Shown in pieces: positions 1 through 12,312 of a stretch of 64,000 nucleotides of DNA (positions are counted from its first letter, which is position 1; the number at the start of each line of letters is the position of its first letter). Source of the stretch: Motacilla alba alba. Taxonomy: Eukaryota > Chordata > Aves > Passeriformes > Motacillidae. A program made the translations under genes and the position numbers. Below the pieces are notes generated by a model. That model was not told the DNA's origin. It was given only the letters and a program-made list of their open reading frames with translations, and did not search any database. The stretch is taken from positions 42,666,473 through 42,730,472 of the forward strand of contig NC_052046.1 in assembly GCF_015832195.1 (NCBI RefSeq). The letters run 5' to 3'.

Positions 1-2544
1 TTTCCACACCAAAGAACTTTTCCAGAAGTGTAGTCTTTTGCAGGTGGTAAGAACAACTTGCACATGCGGATAAGATATTTTAAGCAAGCTTTTAACAAGT
101 TATGCTTGCTTTTTCCTAAAAAAGGTTCAGTAAAGCTTAAAAAACAGACAGTAAACAACCAACTAGTACAATGCTAAAACAAGAAAGATTAATCACTTGC
201 TACAGCACTGCAGCTGCAGGGCTCTCCTAAGTACAGACAGAAGCAATCAGGCAAACACTGTACACTGGTGCGGGGTTCAGACCTCAGAGGAAAGGATTAA
301 CTCAAAGATGGAAAGAAAACCCTTAAGAAGATGGGTTTGAATACAGTGTGTTAGCACCTTCTTAAAGTGATGAAATATTATTAGAAGTATCTTTAGAAGA
401 CACAGATTTAACAGAAGTTATGTTCCTAAATGTAAATACTTGGATGTAGGAACAGGGGCATATATACTTTTAGCAGCATGCATGATTAGGCATTTACACA
501 GGACATAAGATATTTCCTTACCTCTTCCTATTTTGAATCCTGAAATCAATATCTGAGTCCTTGTGCCAGAATATAATTTATATATTAGGGGGAAAAAAGT
601 AAATGAAAGAAAATCCAGTTATTATCGCAACAAAAAAGTAGGAAATACAATCATCTGAAATGAAGGAGTTAAGATCCCAGACCATCTTGATCTTAGCGCC
701 AAGACAGAGCTTAAGTTTCTAAATGTATCCGTGTTCCAATGAATTTTGGGAAAAGTCACTCTGAAAAAAAAATCTTGCTCCTCAAATCTGTTCTACTGAT
801 TGCCACTGCTCAGTAAAACAAATAATTTTTTATTGTAAAAACATTTGTCTATCAGTTAAAATAAATTTGGCAACATCCTTTAACTAAGTAATCAACTGAC
901 CCGTGGCTTTTATTATGCCAATCTGTGTACTCAATAGTTCAAATACAACAGTAAGCGTCACATACAATTATTCATAAATAAAAAATTTATAACTTAGCCA
1001 GCTGTACTGTATCTTTCAGCTTCTTCTTTCAGGTGACAAACCAGAAAAAATTGAATAGCACAACACACTCCCTGGAAATTCATCAAACACTGCACTGACA
1101 CATTTGCATGAAAAAATGACATTCATGATTACAAAAACTGTTTTGTTTGCATGCATATTGCAAAAGAATAACAAAGATGACCTGTACAAGTATAATATCA
1201 TCATAATTCACACAAAAATTGCATTATATATAATAATTGTGATGTTACTGGATAATAATCAACCAGAGAAGGTATTGTATGCTGTCTGGTTATGTAGAGA
1301 GAGAAAAAAAGTTCTTAAGGGAAAATCTTGACAAAACAGCCATTTGCAAGTTAGTAAATAACATCAAACTCATTCCATGAACCTAAAAAATTAACTTTTC
1401 CTCTCCTAATTAGTCAGGTACTGCACAGCATTTTCTCATTGACACCAAACATACACAGAATGCTTTCTGTCTTAAATCAAAATAAACTTAATGCTATTCA
1501 TAAAGCAAGTTTCCAGCAATAAGGACAGTCTCAGTATCAAAGCAGAAGGATCCTTACCGCTGCCAGAACACAGACCTTTTTAATGTAGACAAATTTCTAA
1601 GTTACTGTCAGTTAAAAATTCAGAATACAAAATAGTTATCTCTTAAGATCATCCGATATAGATGTCTACAGGGAGAGTAAGTCTTCTCCATGCCCCTTTG
1701 CAGAGATGAAAAATAGTGTCAGAGCTAGTTTAAGTAAGTTATTCTATTGGCAACAAAACTACAAAAAAGACTGATTATCACTTTTGCATATTTCTTACTT
1801 ACAATCCCTGCACTATTGTAATGCTACCACACATACCTTGATTTACTCCAGTTCTCACCCCCACCTCCTCAAAAATCTCCCCCACTGGCTCCATCAACTT
1901 ATAATTGTGATTTGAAGGAGGCAGTCATAACTGTGAGAACAGTCATTTTCTGGCACAAAGAACAAGTAACTTGAGCTCACTAGAGTTTGTCATTCCCCCT
2001 ACTTTTAATGATCTGTACCACCCCCTACTTTTGAAAAGTATGTGTTGTGTTTGTCAAAGGAATAAAGAGACCCTTAAGTTCCTACATATAGTTTGAAGTT
2101 CCAAGTCTAAAGTATTGTTTCTGATTAAAGAGAAAAAAAGAAAAGGCAGATGTGGAAAGAAAATAATGTCATTGAAGAACTCACTGTTGGTTTATTTGTT
2201 CCTACAATGCTGGCTGTTCAGTATGATTGCAAAACTTCAGGTCTCTACAAACTTCAGTCAAACTATCAGTAGCACATAACGTTTTCAGTCCAATTAGTTC
2301 CCACCACACTGAGTGTTTCAATTTCATATTCTGTTAAGTATAGATGCACTTATTCAGTAAAATTAACTTGAGAAAAGTCAATTTTCAGTCAGATAATGAG
2401 GCAGCATCACCAGCAGTGACTGAGGTAAGTGTCAGGGTGAGCACTAGATCAAGATGTACAGGGGGATTCCCAAGCTCAGGGACTCCCGAGCAAGAGCTCA
2501 GAGCTGCATCCCGATCTGGAAGCCTTGGTGAGCCAATCAAGCCA
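1..2544. other. No gene seen; presumed intron of minus-strand gene
   Basis: AT-rich, with short random open frames on both strands and no recognisable repeat. If the CpG-island transcript at 6.3 kb extends left, this is first-intron sequence. Confidence 0.5.
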
Positions 2545-3136
2545 GCAGATGAACAGATGGGAGAGCAGCCCTTGGGAGAAGGACTTGGGGCTGCTGGTAG
2601 TGGCCAGCAGGGCAAGGAAGCGGATTCTGCCCCTCTGCTCTGCTCTGGGGAGACCCCACATGGGTCTAACCAGCATCCAGCTCTGGGGTCTCAGCACAGG
2701 AAGGACATGGACCTGTTGCTCCTACAAGGAAAGGCTGAGCAAACTGGGGTTGCTCAGCCTGGAAAAGAGAAAGCTTTAGGGTGACCTAATAGTAGCCTTC
2801 CAGTACTTGAAGGGAGCCTACAAGAAAAGAGAAGGATTTTTTTTTTTTCAAGAGCATTTACTGACAGGACAACGTGGAATGGCTTTAAAGTGAAAGACAG
2901 GAGGTTTAGATTAGATACTGCAAGGAAATTCTTTGCTGTAAGGGTGGTGAGGCACCAAAATAGGGTGACCAGAGAAGCTGTGGATGCTCCATCCCTAGAG
3001 GTGTTCAAGGCCAATTTGGACGCTGCCCTGAGAACTGGTTCTAGTGGGAGGTGCCCCTGCCAACAGCAAGGAAGTTGGAACAAAATGATGTTTAAGGTCT
3101 CTTCCAACCCAAACATCCTATGTTTCTATGAATTTT
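2545..3136 (+). mobile_element. CR1 LINE 3' fragment
   Basis: Matches the CR1 ORF2 C-terminus and 3' UTR in plus orientation: phrases such as catccagctctggg, aggaaggacatggacctgtt, cctggaaaagagaaagc, gtggtgaggca and tggatgctccatccctagaggtgttcaaggcc-type text occur in consensus order, ending with the typical tctatgaattttgat terminus. It is 5'-truncated and has an internal deletion near 2585, where the sequence jumps from the acttgggg block to the gtggccagcag block. Multiple stops; no function. Confidence 0.9.
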
Positions 3137-4950
3137 GATAAAAGCAGCAAGTTTTCTCTAGGCTCTTCAGAGCAATTATAGAACAAACCACTATTTATAG
3201 TGTTTCTTCAGTTTGGAATGAAAATGTGCTACATATCACAATAGGTAAGATTGCTTTTAACACAGAATAGCCTGATTCTTTCTTCTCTTGCACTGCATGT
3301 AAGACTTTCAAATACTACCTAAACTTGCAATCTAATACAGAAAGCTTGTGTTTTAAAAAGGGTGGTGTAAGTAACCCAAAACTACTTCAAGACAGAGCTT
3401 CCAAGTAAGTCTTGTGTAAGCCAGAAGACATGGGCACCTTCTGCCTGGCTTCTAACCTACTGCAGTCAAACTGACCTGAGAAGGTTTTCCTCCCCATTTC
3501 CTTTAAATATGACAGCAAACCTATCCCAGCAAATCAGAGAAGTTTAAACATCACTAAACATCTTTAGCAGCACTGACAAAAAGAGACCAGGGTTTAGATA
3601 AATAAACTCTCAGGAGTGCTGACAGTCTTAAATCAACTGCATCTCCAAATGCTACTATCAAAAGAAACTTCCACTTAGTAACTACTGACTTACTACATAC
3701 ATGTACCAAACGACAATAGTTCCAAAGCAAGAAGTAGAGAAAATATTTCTTTTCTAAAAGACAAGATGTCCTTACACTTTCTCGTAAGCCAGTATCGTAA
3801 TTTAGAACAGTACTTGTAGAGTGAAAGGCTATCGACATGCATGCATTTCAAAGCATCATGTCCACATCCACTCTGTCGCTTAGAGCTTAGCAGCTCCACT
3901 TAGGAGTTTCAATGGAAATGCTTCCACTTCTCACCGTGTCACCTTAGGAGTTCAGGAATTTAATCCAGAATTATTTCAGTCCTGGGAGTTCACTACATGA
4001 CAAAAGCTAAAAAGACCATGCTACCTAGATTAAATGGCCATATGGGGCAAAAAAGAAATGAAAGCTATTAAATTAAATGTAGAATGGTTCTTGACAAGAA
4101 AACTTACCTGTATCTCAAATAAAAAGCTTTGAGATGACCCCCTCTAAATCATGTAAGTGGACAGGAGATGTAAGAGCAGGACAGCTGCAGTGACTAAATG
4201 CTGTACTTGAAATGCTGTACTACTTAAATGCCATACTACTCTTAGTAGCAGAAATCTTTCACACCATAGTAATTAATTTCTGCCATTCTTGACATTACTA
4301 TTAGGCTAGGATAATTAAAAACTCTAAGTCGACTTTATTATAATATTTACAAGTGTTCAGTCTTGATTTTCTATGATGACAGCAGAGTAACAAGATCAAA
4401 TCACCCAGATCAGCCCATAGAAACAAATCCAATAGATTTTCCTCAAAAACTGGTTTATGAAATGTTTTATTTCCAAGCTTTCTATAGAAAGTTGCCTGAC
4501 CCTCTTCTAATGTATCCAATGTGTTTCCACCACGAATCTTGGGTTCTGCACAGCTTCTGTATTCCCTTAAACACATTATAAACGGTCTACAAGTATAGCC
4601 TCAAAAGAAATAGTAATGCGACTCAAAGGGTACAAAGTTTCTGTTTCTATTCCCCTTGTCATGAAAGAATATTGTGAATTTCAGAGCACCTTTACGAGCC
4701 ACATGATGAGTACCACAGCTGAGATTCTAATCTGATCTGCCACTAAAAGAACGAACACAAAACTTTACAAGTATCCTACCCCAAAATAACTAATAATAAT
4801 CTTTTAACAGCACAGTACCTAGTACTAAAACAACTCCTAACAACATAGCTACCACATGCTTAATTGTTCATTCTGTATAAACAAAACCAATCTATAACGG
4901 AGGACGCATACATGGGATGCTCCTTAAACATAAAGGCTCATCTCAACTTT

Positions 4951-4968
4951 CTTTTTTTTTTTTTTTTT
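4951..4968 (+). repeat. Poly(T) tract
   Basis: T-rich run within an AT-rich intron-like region, about 235 bp before the A46 tract. Potential to pair with it as an inverted homopolymer. Confidence 0.8.
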
Positions 4969-5201
4969 AATTCAAAGCTTTTCATCCACAGACTTAATTC
5001 TTCTGTGATACTCTGGAAGAAAATATACATCATTACTTTGAAAAACACCAAAGAAAATATTTTCAGAACATTCCAGAGGATGTAGAGGTAATAAACCAGA
5101 ATTTCTTGAACTGGTTTCTCAGAGTCATGCATCTCATACAGAAAGCAGGAAGAGCCTAATAGCCTAAACTGCTCTGACAGAAAGCCTGCAGAGTTTTGTA
5201 A

Positions 5202-5202
<1 letters not shown>

Positions 5203-5248
<46 letters not shown>
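5203..5248 (+). repeat. A46 homopolymer
   Basis: Forty-six consecutive A, preceded by unique sequence and followed by gg. There is no CR1 next to it, and CR1 elements do not end in poly(A). Confidence 0.95.
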
Positions 5249-5250
<2 letters not shown>

Positions 5251-6276
5251 AGAAATTGCAAATATGTGAAGCAGCAAAAGAACATTCAAGCACTTGATAA
5301 CCCTCAATAATCAAACCTCCTTTGAACCCTATTAACTTTGGGACACACAAAACTTTCCGCACAGGACACTGAAGTAACACTCAACACTTTCAGGCTAGAA
5401 GTGAGAACTTAAAAGGCCAAATGTGACACCACAAGTTATTAGAACTCAGTGGTTTAGAAAACTTTCCAAATTTCCTAATATCGAACACATACACATGTAT
5501 GCGTGTGTGTGTGCACATATACGTATATTTGTCTCTAGACTGTAAAACAGACTACAGACTTTAGGCAGTAAAACACTTCAAGCCCCTGTACTTTACGTAT
5601 GGATACCAATTCATTTCCTATTTCTCACAACTTCATATCATAGATACACAGTACTGGAACCACATACCTGCACGACTGAAGTCTCACACCCAAGGGACGT
5701 GTCCCCTCTATCTCCACCTTACTGGAAACGCCATCTTCACCCCTCCACTCAAAGAGACCCTTTCTCCCCGAGCCGGGGGATTCTGTCCCCTGCCCAGGCC
5801 CCTCCACACAAGCGGCAACTCCTCCCGAGGGTAGGAACGGGTGGGGCGGGGGTGTGCGGGTTTCCTTTCCCCCAGCACCCGAGAGCCACCTTCCCCCGTG
5901 GTGGCCACACGCACCAAGACAGGGATAGACGCTCCCTTGGCCCACGGAGACTCCCCGACAGTTTCGGGAGAGGAACCCCCCCAAAACCGCCACCCCACCT
6001 GTGACCACCCCACGCCCGCCCCGAAAGTTCCAGCGCGGCCCCCCCAGCCCCGGCCCGCTCCTCCGCAGCCCCCTCAGCCGTGGGAGCCGAGAAGACCCTC
6101 GGGCCGCACGCCCCGCGCCCCCTCCTCTCGCCCCGCAGCCCACACCGCAAACACCCCGCAGGCGGGCGGGAGGGCGGCGGGCCTGCCCCGCCCCCGAGCC
6201 CCTCGGCCGCCCCCCAGCCCCTCGGCGGGGCAAGGCCGGGACCCCCACGCCCGCCCCGGCCCCACACTGACCTGAC

Positions 6277-6294
6277 GGGGGGGGGGGGGGGGGG
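6277..6294. repeat. G18 / C18 homopolymer in CpG island
   Basis: Eighteen consecutive G on the plus strand. On the minus-strand transcript it is an uninterrupted C18 tract beginning within a few bases of the putative first-exon donor. Confidence 0.9.
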
Positions 6295-6565
6295 TGGCGC
6301 GGCCGCCGCTCGGGGCTACAGCGGGGGCTTCCCCCGCCGCCGCCGACCCTTCGCTCCCCGGCCCGTCCTTCTCCGAGCGCCACCGCAGGGCAGAGGAGTC
6401 GGAAACGCGAGGCGGAGGGAAACACCGGCCCCTCTTCCCTTTCCCAAGAAAATTTTTTAAAGAAAAAAAGGAGGATTTAAAGGGCTCGGCCCGGAGTTTA
6501 AAACAAAGAGGCGGAAATAGCCGAGCGCGGCCCGAGCCGAGCCGAGCGGGGGCGCCGCGTTCGCG

Positions 6566-6575
6566 GCGCATGCGC
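6566..6575. promoter_or_regulatory. NRF1-type palindromic site
   Basis: The sequence GCGCATGCGC is the core of the consensus for nuclear respiratory factor 1, a common element of CpG-island promoters. It sits about 300 bp upstream of the minus-strand donor, where a core promoter would be expected. Confidence 0.55.
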
Positions 6576-6693
6576 GCGGGGAGCTCACCCGGGCACGGCG
6601 CCGGCCGCCCCCTCCTTCCCTCCCCCGGGCAGCGGGGCCGGCGAAAGGGGGTCCGGAGCCCCCGACAGGCCTGGGCCCGAGCCATGTCCTGGT

Positions 6694-7236
6694 CACAGAA
6701 CCGCAGAGTACGCTGAGTTGGAAGGGAGCCATCAGGATCATCGAGTCCGACTCTTCTCCTTGCACAGGACACCCCTGAGAATCACACCATGTGCCTGAGA
6801 GCATTGTCCAAAGGCTTCTTGAGCTCTGTCAGGCTTGGTGCGCTGACCGCTTCCCTGGGGCACCTGTTCCAGTGCCCAAACACCCGCTGGGTGAAGAACC
6901 TTTTCCTAATACCTAGCCTAAAGCACTTCTGAGGCAACTTAAGGCCATTCCCTCGGGTCATGTCACTGGTCACCACCGAGAAGAGATCAGTTCCTGCCTA
7001 TCCATCTCCCCTGGTGAGGATGTTGGAAACTCCAATCCCCCCTCAAAGTTTCCTCCAGGCTGAACAGACAAACTGATCTCAGCCACTGCTTGAATGGCTT
7101 CCCCTCAAAGCTGTCTTTGCTGTCTTCACTGCCCTCCTTTTGACATTAATGGCTTAATACCTTTCTTACATGAGGTGCCTAGAACTGTACATAAGACTCA
7201 AGGTGAAGGCACACCAGCCGAGAGAAGAGGTAGGAG
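6694..7236 (-). mobile_element. CR1 LINE 3' fragment, minus orientation
   Basis: Reads as a reverse-complemented CR1 3' end: cacagaaccgcag, ttggaagggagccatcagg, tgtccaaaggcttcttgagctctgtcag, cttccctggggcacctgttccagtgccc and gaagaaccttttcctaatacc are in the order of the avian consensus. Conceptual minus-strand translation gives the MTRGNGLKL motif of the ORF2 C-terminus. Its 3' end abuts the CpG island, marking the upstream limit of the minus-strand promoter. Confidence 0.92.
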
Positions 7237-9164
7237 TAGAGGCTGGGTGCCCGACCCTGAAAAACTCATGCAACTTGTGAGCAGGAAAGTGAGATCAGCA
7301 AAGGCGGTTGGCTTTTAGGCAGGATGTGCCTGTGCATTGCTCCAAGCCACCGCTTCTCACTGAAAGGTTTTCCTCAAAAGCGCACAGGTGCCTTTCCAAC
7401 TGATGAGAGTGGAAACGTGAGTAGGAGCTGGGTGGAAGAGGAAGCTTTAATAAGAGAGCTGGTCGTAAGACACACTATCAAACTGTAGGTGGCTCAAAAC
7501 ACTACTGACCGACGACATGACAAAAATCCTGTCTTCCTGAAGGTGTGAAGTCATAGGTCAAAGAGCATGCATAAAGCTTGGGAAGCCCATGCCAAGTTCA
7601 AGTTTGCACCAAATAGCTGAATGTTTAACTTGCAAAGAAAAGTACTTAAAAATTCACCTGTCCAAAGACTAAAGACACCAAACCAATCTTTACCTTCCCA
7701 AATAGGCATATATTTTCAATGTAATCCTTTAAAATACCTGCATATTTCCCTCTTTTCTTTCTTCCTTTCCAACAAAAAAATGAGCCATGAGACAATCTTC
7801 CACCTTGTCTAAAAATGCCATTGGAAATGGGCTATCTGATATGGCAGAAGCCTTCCATGTCCTACAAACTACTGAGCTTTTATTATTTGCCAAGACAGGG
7901 GCTGTGCTTGGCTCTGGGAGCTATGTTTTCCAGATGCTAAGCCTGAGTTAATGGAAAATATGTCAGCATTTTAGATTTGCTTTGTTTCAGTTCAAGGGTT
8001 ATGTAGTTACTTGAGTGCATCTTGTCTATCTGAAATATAAATTCTTTTTCCAGTTTAACCACAAATTGCTTTGTTGTGTGTTGTAGAAAGTAATGGGACT
8101 TCCTATCTGACCCCTGGAACTGGGGTTCAAGTAGCCAGAAGAAAAAGTAACAAACTATAAGAATGTACATGAAATTATAAGCTATATGCCTTCTTTTCCT
8201 GTTTGGTAGGCTTGTTTTTTCCGAGTGTTTCCAGACCAAGCACTACAAATTGGGAAAACCATTAAGGCCATGGTGTATAGGTGTTGACTTTCTCTTACTA
8301 TAGAATTTTTTTAGAAGATGGCACCTTAAGCAAGATGCTACAACCATGCCTACCACAACAATCTACTGTAATAGACCCACTACGACAAGATTTGTGACCC
8401 TCAGAGCACAGGCAGTGGTTTGCTCTCTACTCAGCTTCATCACCTAACATCAGTTCTAATGCTTTCGGCAATACCATTAAAGTGTGTGTCAGCCACAAGT
8501 GATGTTTCTGAAATATAAGCTTTGCCAGTGACTACAGCATCTAATATCACAATTAGAGTGCCTTTTCTGAAATAAAACATTGGATATTAGAAGAGAAGTG
8601 AAACTTTTTGTTTGCATTGCAGTCAGTGAGCTGTGGTCAAACTACAGAATTTCAGAGAGTGACTTGAGGAGAACTAGAAACTGCATTTAAAAGAGTCTTG
8701 AAGTTAGCTTTACATGCATTAGTCTTCACAATTTTCACTCAAATAAAAGCATGCTGTGAACATGGGTAAATTGAATATCTAGCTTCCAGAAACATGTATT
8801 TCCTCACTGAAACAATTCATGGAACAGAATCTGAGAACTTCTTGACAGAAAAGAACCACAAACATCTCAGGTAAAGGAAGGTTTTTTATCTTCTTTAGAT
8901 CTTCTAACAGTGAAAAGGAACTGGTCAGCATGAGAACATTAATAGTAATGGTATAAACAAAGAAATTATTAGAAACCCAACAAAGCAACACATTTTCATA
9001 AACAAAGCAGAAAAATAGTAAATAAAATTAATAAAGCACAAAGTAGGAAAATAAAGCACAAAATTACTCTAATTTAAGACTTACTATGATAAAGTGGTTA
9101 GAAACAGAAACATTGAGAACTAATATTTCCAGTAGTTTCTCAGAGCACAAGAGCTACATTGATT
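7237..9164. other. No feature seen
   Basis: Unique AT-rich intergenic sequence upstream of the minus-strand promoter. No conserved open frame or recognisable repeat. Confidence 0.5.
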
Positions 9165-9475
9165 CTGTAGGTCTGTGAATGAGACTGTTTGCAAATGCTG
9201 AGAAAGTCTGTTGATGCCATTGCAGGCTACTCCCTAACTATTGCCCTTTTGAGATCATGGTGACCAGGCAAGTCCCCCAGTACTGGAGAATAGTAAATAT
9301 TTTCCCTGTCTTTGAAAACAGTAAGAAAGATAATTTTGAGAACTACAGCTTCACTTTGGTCCCTGACAATCATGGAGAAATCAAAGATCTCAGAGCTGGG
9401 CTCAAACATCTTGCAGCCTAGAACCAAAGAGCTCAAGCATTGACCGGCTTATTTCTTGTACACAGATATATCAGG
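9165..9475 (+). mobile_element. Old CR1 reverse transcriptase relic
   Basis: Degraded match to the RT N-terminal region of CR1 (aatagtaaatattttccctgtctttgaaaacagtaagaaag followed by gagaactacagcttcactttggtccctgacaatcatggag corresponds to the consensus text for the NWRPVSL-type block). Stops and indels throughout; boundaries approximate. Confidence 0.6.
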
Positions 9476-9537
9476 CACAAATTATTTAAGCACCATATTC
9501 TAATGGGCCAGTCTATAAGAAATGGGCATTATCAGAA

Positions 9538-9645
9538 CTCACACACAGAATGTGTGAGGTTGGAAATGGCATTTAGAGATCACTCAGGACAGTCTCCCTG
9601 CACAAAGGAGGATAAGGTAGAGCAGCAGTGTCACTGCTGGTCACT
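9538..9645 (-). mobile_element. Old CR1 3'-end relic, minus orientation
   Basis: The text cagaatgtgtgaggttggaaatggcatttagagatcactcaggacagtctccctgcac follows the reverse-complemented CR1 3' terminus in order, with many substitutions. It lies next to a plus-orientation relic of a different CR1 region, so the two are separate insertions. Confidence 0.5.
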
Positions 9646-11336
9646 TATCGCTGCTTGGTCAGTTATCACCAGACCAAGCACTGCCATTCTTACATTGTAG
9701 ATTCTGCATGGTCATCCTAAGGACTGAATGATAACTTCACTCTTGCCCAGGAACCACTGGAAAACAGTCTTTTGAATGTCAATTTCATCACAGCTACATT
9801 CTGCCTTCAGAGATATGGTCTATTAATAGAACTCTGAACTAAAAATAAGGACCTCAAGGTCCTTTACAAGAGGAGCTATGAGCTACCACCCCATATGGAC
9901 ACAGCTGCATAGGTAACAGGCCAATCAACCAGCAGACAAGAGACTATTTGGAGGTTCACTGCTCCCCAAATTCTGACATTCTGAAATATGGTTCAGCATT
10001 TTGTTATAGATGTTACCTGAGCATAAGCATAATAGCTATAAGTTTTTAAAACCATAACTGTTATGCAACCTCCTGCATCTAGAGAATAGTAGGAAATTCC
10101 TGTTTCTTTCAATAGCCTTTAATATTTTGGGTTTGGTGAGTTGATATCTTTCTCCCTGTTGTCCTTGCTAAAGAATTGATAAAGCATTCTCTGAGTCTCT
10201 AGCTAAACAGTTTTATTCCTAAACTGATCTGCATAATTGTTTTTTATGAATTAAGGATACTATAAAATTCAGAGAGGTTTAAACCCAAATGATAAATATT
10301 TAACTGTACCTTCAATCATTCCAACCCACTTGAGCTGTTCAATCTTCACTGTTATTTGGTTTTCAAGATCCTCCATTTCCCACAGAAAAAAAAAATCCTT
10401 CATTTTCTTTCTGGTCTCAATGTCAAATAAATCAAGTTCATTCTCTAGTCAAATCCACTCAACTGTACGAGACAAACTGATTCAGCAATCATTTGTAAAA
10501 GAGGAAAAAGCAAATACCGGACATTTAAGTATCTCTAGACTTACAAATATTTCCACTGGTAAGTGAAAGATTAATGATCTTGCCAGAGCATGTAACTGTT
10601 AGCTAGCAATTAGAAACTTCTGGTTATAAAGTCTTCCTCACCAGAAAACCTCTTAATGTTTCAAAGATGAGCATTAGATGCAAAAGTGGAAATAGCGAGG
10701 GATTTAGTGACTCAAAAAATAAGAATCTTTTGCCACTAATTACTTACATAAATACAGATTAGTTCCCTTCAAGGATCTGGATTTTAAAGAAAAAAGCTTT
10801 AGCAATATACTTACTTTTAAATGATGAAATTTATACTGAGGACAGGGGGCAGCAGGGAGAAGCAAAACAGAAACTCTTGCTCAGTTCCCAGGAGTTCTGC
10901 ATCTTGGATATTCTGTTCTCAGAACCTGGAGCTTCCTCCAGTAAGAGAAAAGTTATCAGCAGTCGACTGCATTGTGCAAGGCAATGTGTTGTCCCTGTGA
11001 CTGTCATCTACAGATATTGCATTGAAACTGAGGAGGAAGTTCTCTTCCTGACTGGTGCTTACCTTCCTGACTTCTTAATGACTATCAATTTTAATTTGGC
11101 TCTAGTATGCCAGATTGAACACTGACAAGAGCACTAGCTGATTGACTACACAAGTACAAATCACAAACATCAATACTTAAATTCCAGCAATTCAGTTTCA
11201 GATATGCTTCCATGCAACCTGTACAAAATTAAAAGCAGAAGTAGTAAGCCAGAAGTCTGTAAAGAGGAGCAGGCTACAGGAGAAAGGAACATTTAGAAAA
11301 AGGGATAAAAATAATTTCTTCTTGAGTATCCAGCAT
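9646..11336. other. No feature seen
   Basis: Unique AT-rich sequence; only short chance open frames. Confidence 0.5.
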
Positions 11337-12312
11337 GTGCTGATTTACCACTTAGACATGCACAAGTCCGTGGGACCAGATGGGACGCACCCAAGGAGCT
11401 GAGGGAGCTGGTGGAGTCACTGAGTCATTTTCAATCATTTACCAGCAGGCATGGCTAAAGAGGGAGGTCCCAGGAAGTTAGTCAGTGTGACACCTATCTC
11501 CAAGAAGGGCTGTAGAGACAATCCAGGGAACTGCAGGCCAGTCAGTCTGACAGCGGTGCCAAGGGAGGACGTGGAGCAGATCATGTTGAGTACCATTATG
11601 CAGGACATACAGGACAACCAGGGGATCAGGCCCAGCCAGCAAAGGTTTAGGGAAAGCAGGTCCTGGTTAACCAACCTGATCTCCCTCTCCAACAGGATGA
11701 CCCACTTAGTGGATGAGAGAAAGGCTGTGGATGCTGTCTCTGTGAACTTTGATGAAGCCCTTGACACCATCTCTCACAGCTTTCTCGTGGAGAAACTGGC
11801 TGTTCATGGCTTGGATTGGTGCACTCTTGGCTGGGTAAATATCTGGCTAAAGAGCTAGACCAAGAGAGTGGTGGCAAATGGAGTTATATCCAGCTGGCAG
11901 CTGCTGGCAAGCACTTTTCCCCAGGACTCAGTATTCAGGCACTCTTGTTTAACATCTTTATCAATGATTTGGACAAGGGAACAAGTGTTTCTTCAGTCAG
12001 CCTACAGATGACACCAAATTGGGCAGAAGTGTTGATCTGCTGCAGAGCAGGAAGGCTCTGAAGAAGGATCTGGACAGGCTGGATAGGCTGGAGCCAACTG
12101 TATGAGGTTCAACAAGGTGAAGTCCTGGGTTGTGCCCTTGGGTTAAAATAACCCCATGCAGTGCCACAGGCTTGAGGAAGAGTGGCTGGAGAACTGCCTG
12201 ATGGAAAAGCACCTCAAGGTGCTGGTTGACAGCTGGCTGAACATGAGCCAGGACTGTGCTCAGATGGCCAAGCAAACCACTGGCATCCTGGCTGATCCTG
12301 ATCCATATCACC
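11337..12312 (+). pseudogene. CR1 ORF2 reverse transcriptase fragment (broken)
   Basis: About 1 kb of CR1 ORF2 covering the RT domain. One frame (11451-11858) still reads NCRPVSLTAVPREDVEQIM, a block corresponding to the GIRPSQ and RSWLTNLISLSN region, and VNFDEALDTISHSFL, an altered form of the RT motif-A region normally DFSKAFDTVSH. The frame breaks at the WLKS stop, resumes as HFSPGLSIQALLFNIFINDLD in another frame, and the ADD catalytic region (around 12002-12030) is frameshifted. Non-functional non-LTR retrotransposon, not a host gene. It is truncated at both ends. Confidence 0.9.

Larger units (their letters stand above)
3137..5689. other. No gene seen; presumed first intron of minus-strand gene
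   Basis: AT-rich with two homopolymer tracts and a short TG/CA stretch near 5495-5515. No coding signal, no exon with paired splice sites that I can support. Confidence 0.5.
6272..6600 (-). other. Putative untranslated first exon of the minus-strand gene
   Basis: The 3' boundary at 6272 is set by the donor read on the minus strand (GTCAG|gtcagt). The 5' boundary is a guess within the CpG island; the start must fall left of the CR1 at 6694. The exon would carry a run of 18 C (plus-strand G run 6277-6294) ending four nucleotides before the splice site. No open frame here resembles a known protein. Confidence 0.45.
5690..6690 (-). promoter_or_regulatory. CpG island with promoter of a minus-strand gene (PCGF3 by synteny?)
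   Basis: About 1 kb of very GC-rich, CpG-dense sequence bounded on the right by the 3' end of a CR1 at about 6694. A strong minus-strand donor (CAG|gtcagt, exon end 6272) indicates transcription to the left. I see no family-like coding sequence, so the first exon is probably untranslated. In human 4p16.3 the gene on this side of SLC49A3, transcribed away from it, is PCGF3 (after MYL5), which has non-coding 5' exons; this assignment is inference from gene order only. Confidence 0.65.

Noticed and set aside
4363..4581. Possible processed-pseudogene fragment before the A46 tract
   Set aside because: The 72-codon frame shows no similarity I recognise and it is 600 bp from the A tract with intervening unrelated sequence.
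5625..6425. 266-codon minus-strand open frame in the left CpG island
   Set aside because: Gly/Arg/Pro/Ala-rich low-complexity translation, overlapped by equally long frames on both strands; a result of high GC content with few stops, and it runs through the splice donor at 6272.
11451..11858. 135-codon frame that could look like a host gene with RT similarity
   Set aside because: It is a decayed piece of CR1 ORF2; the frame shifts before the catalytic ADD motif and both ends are truncated.
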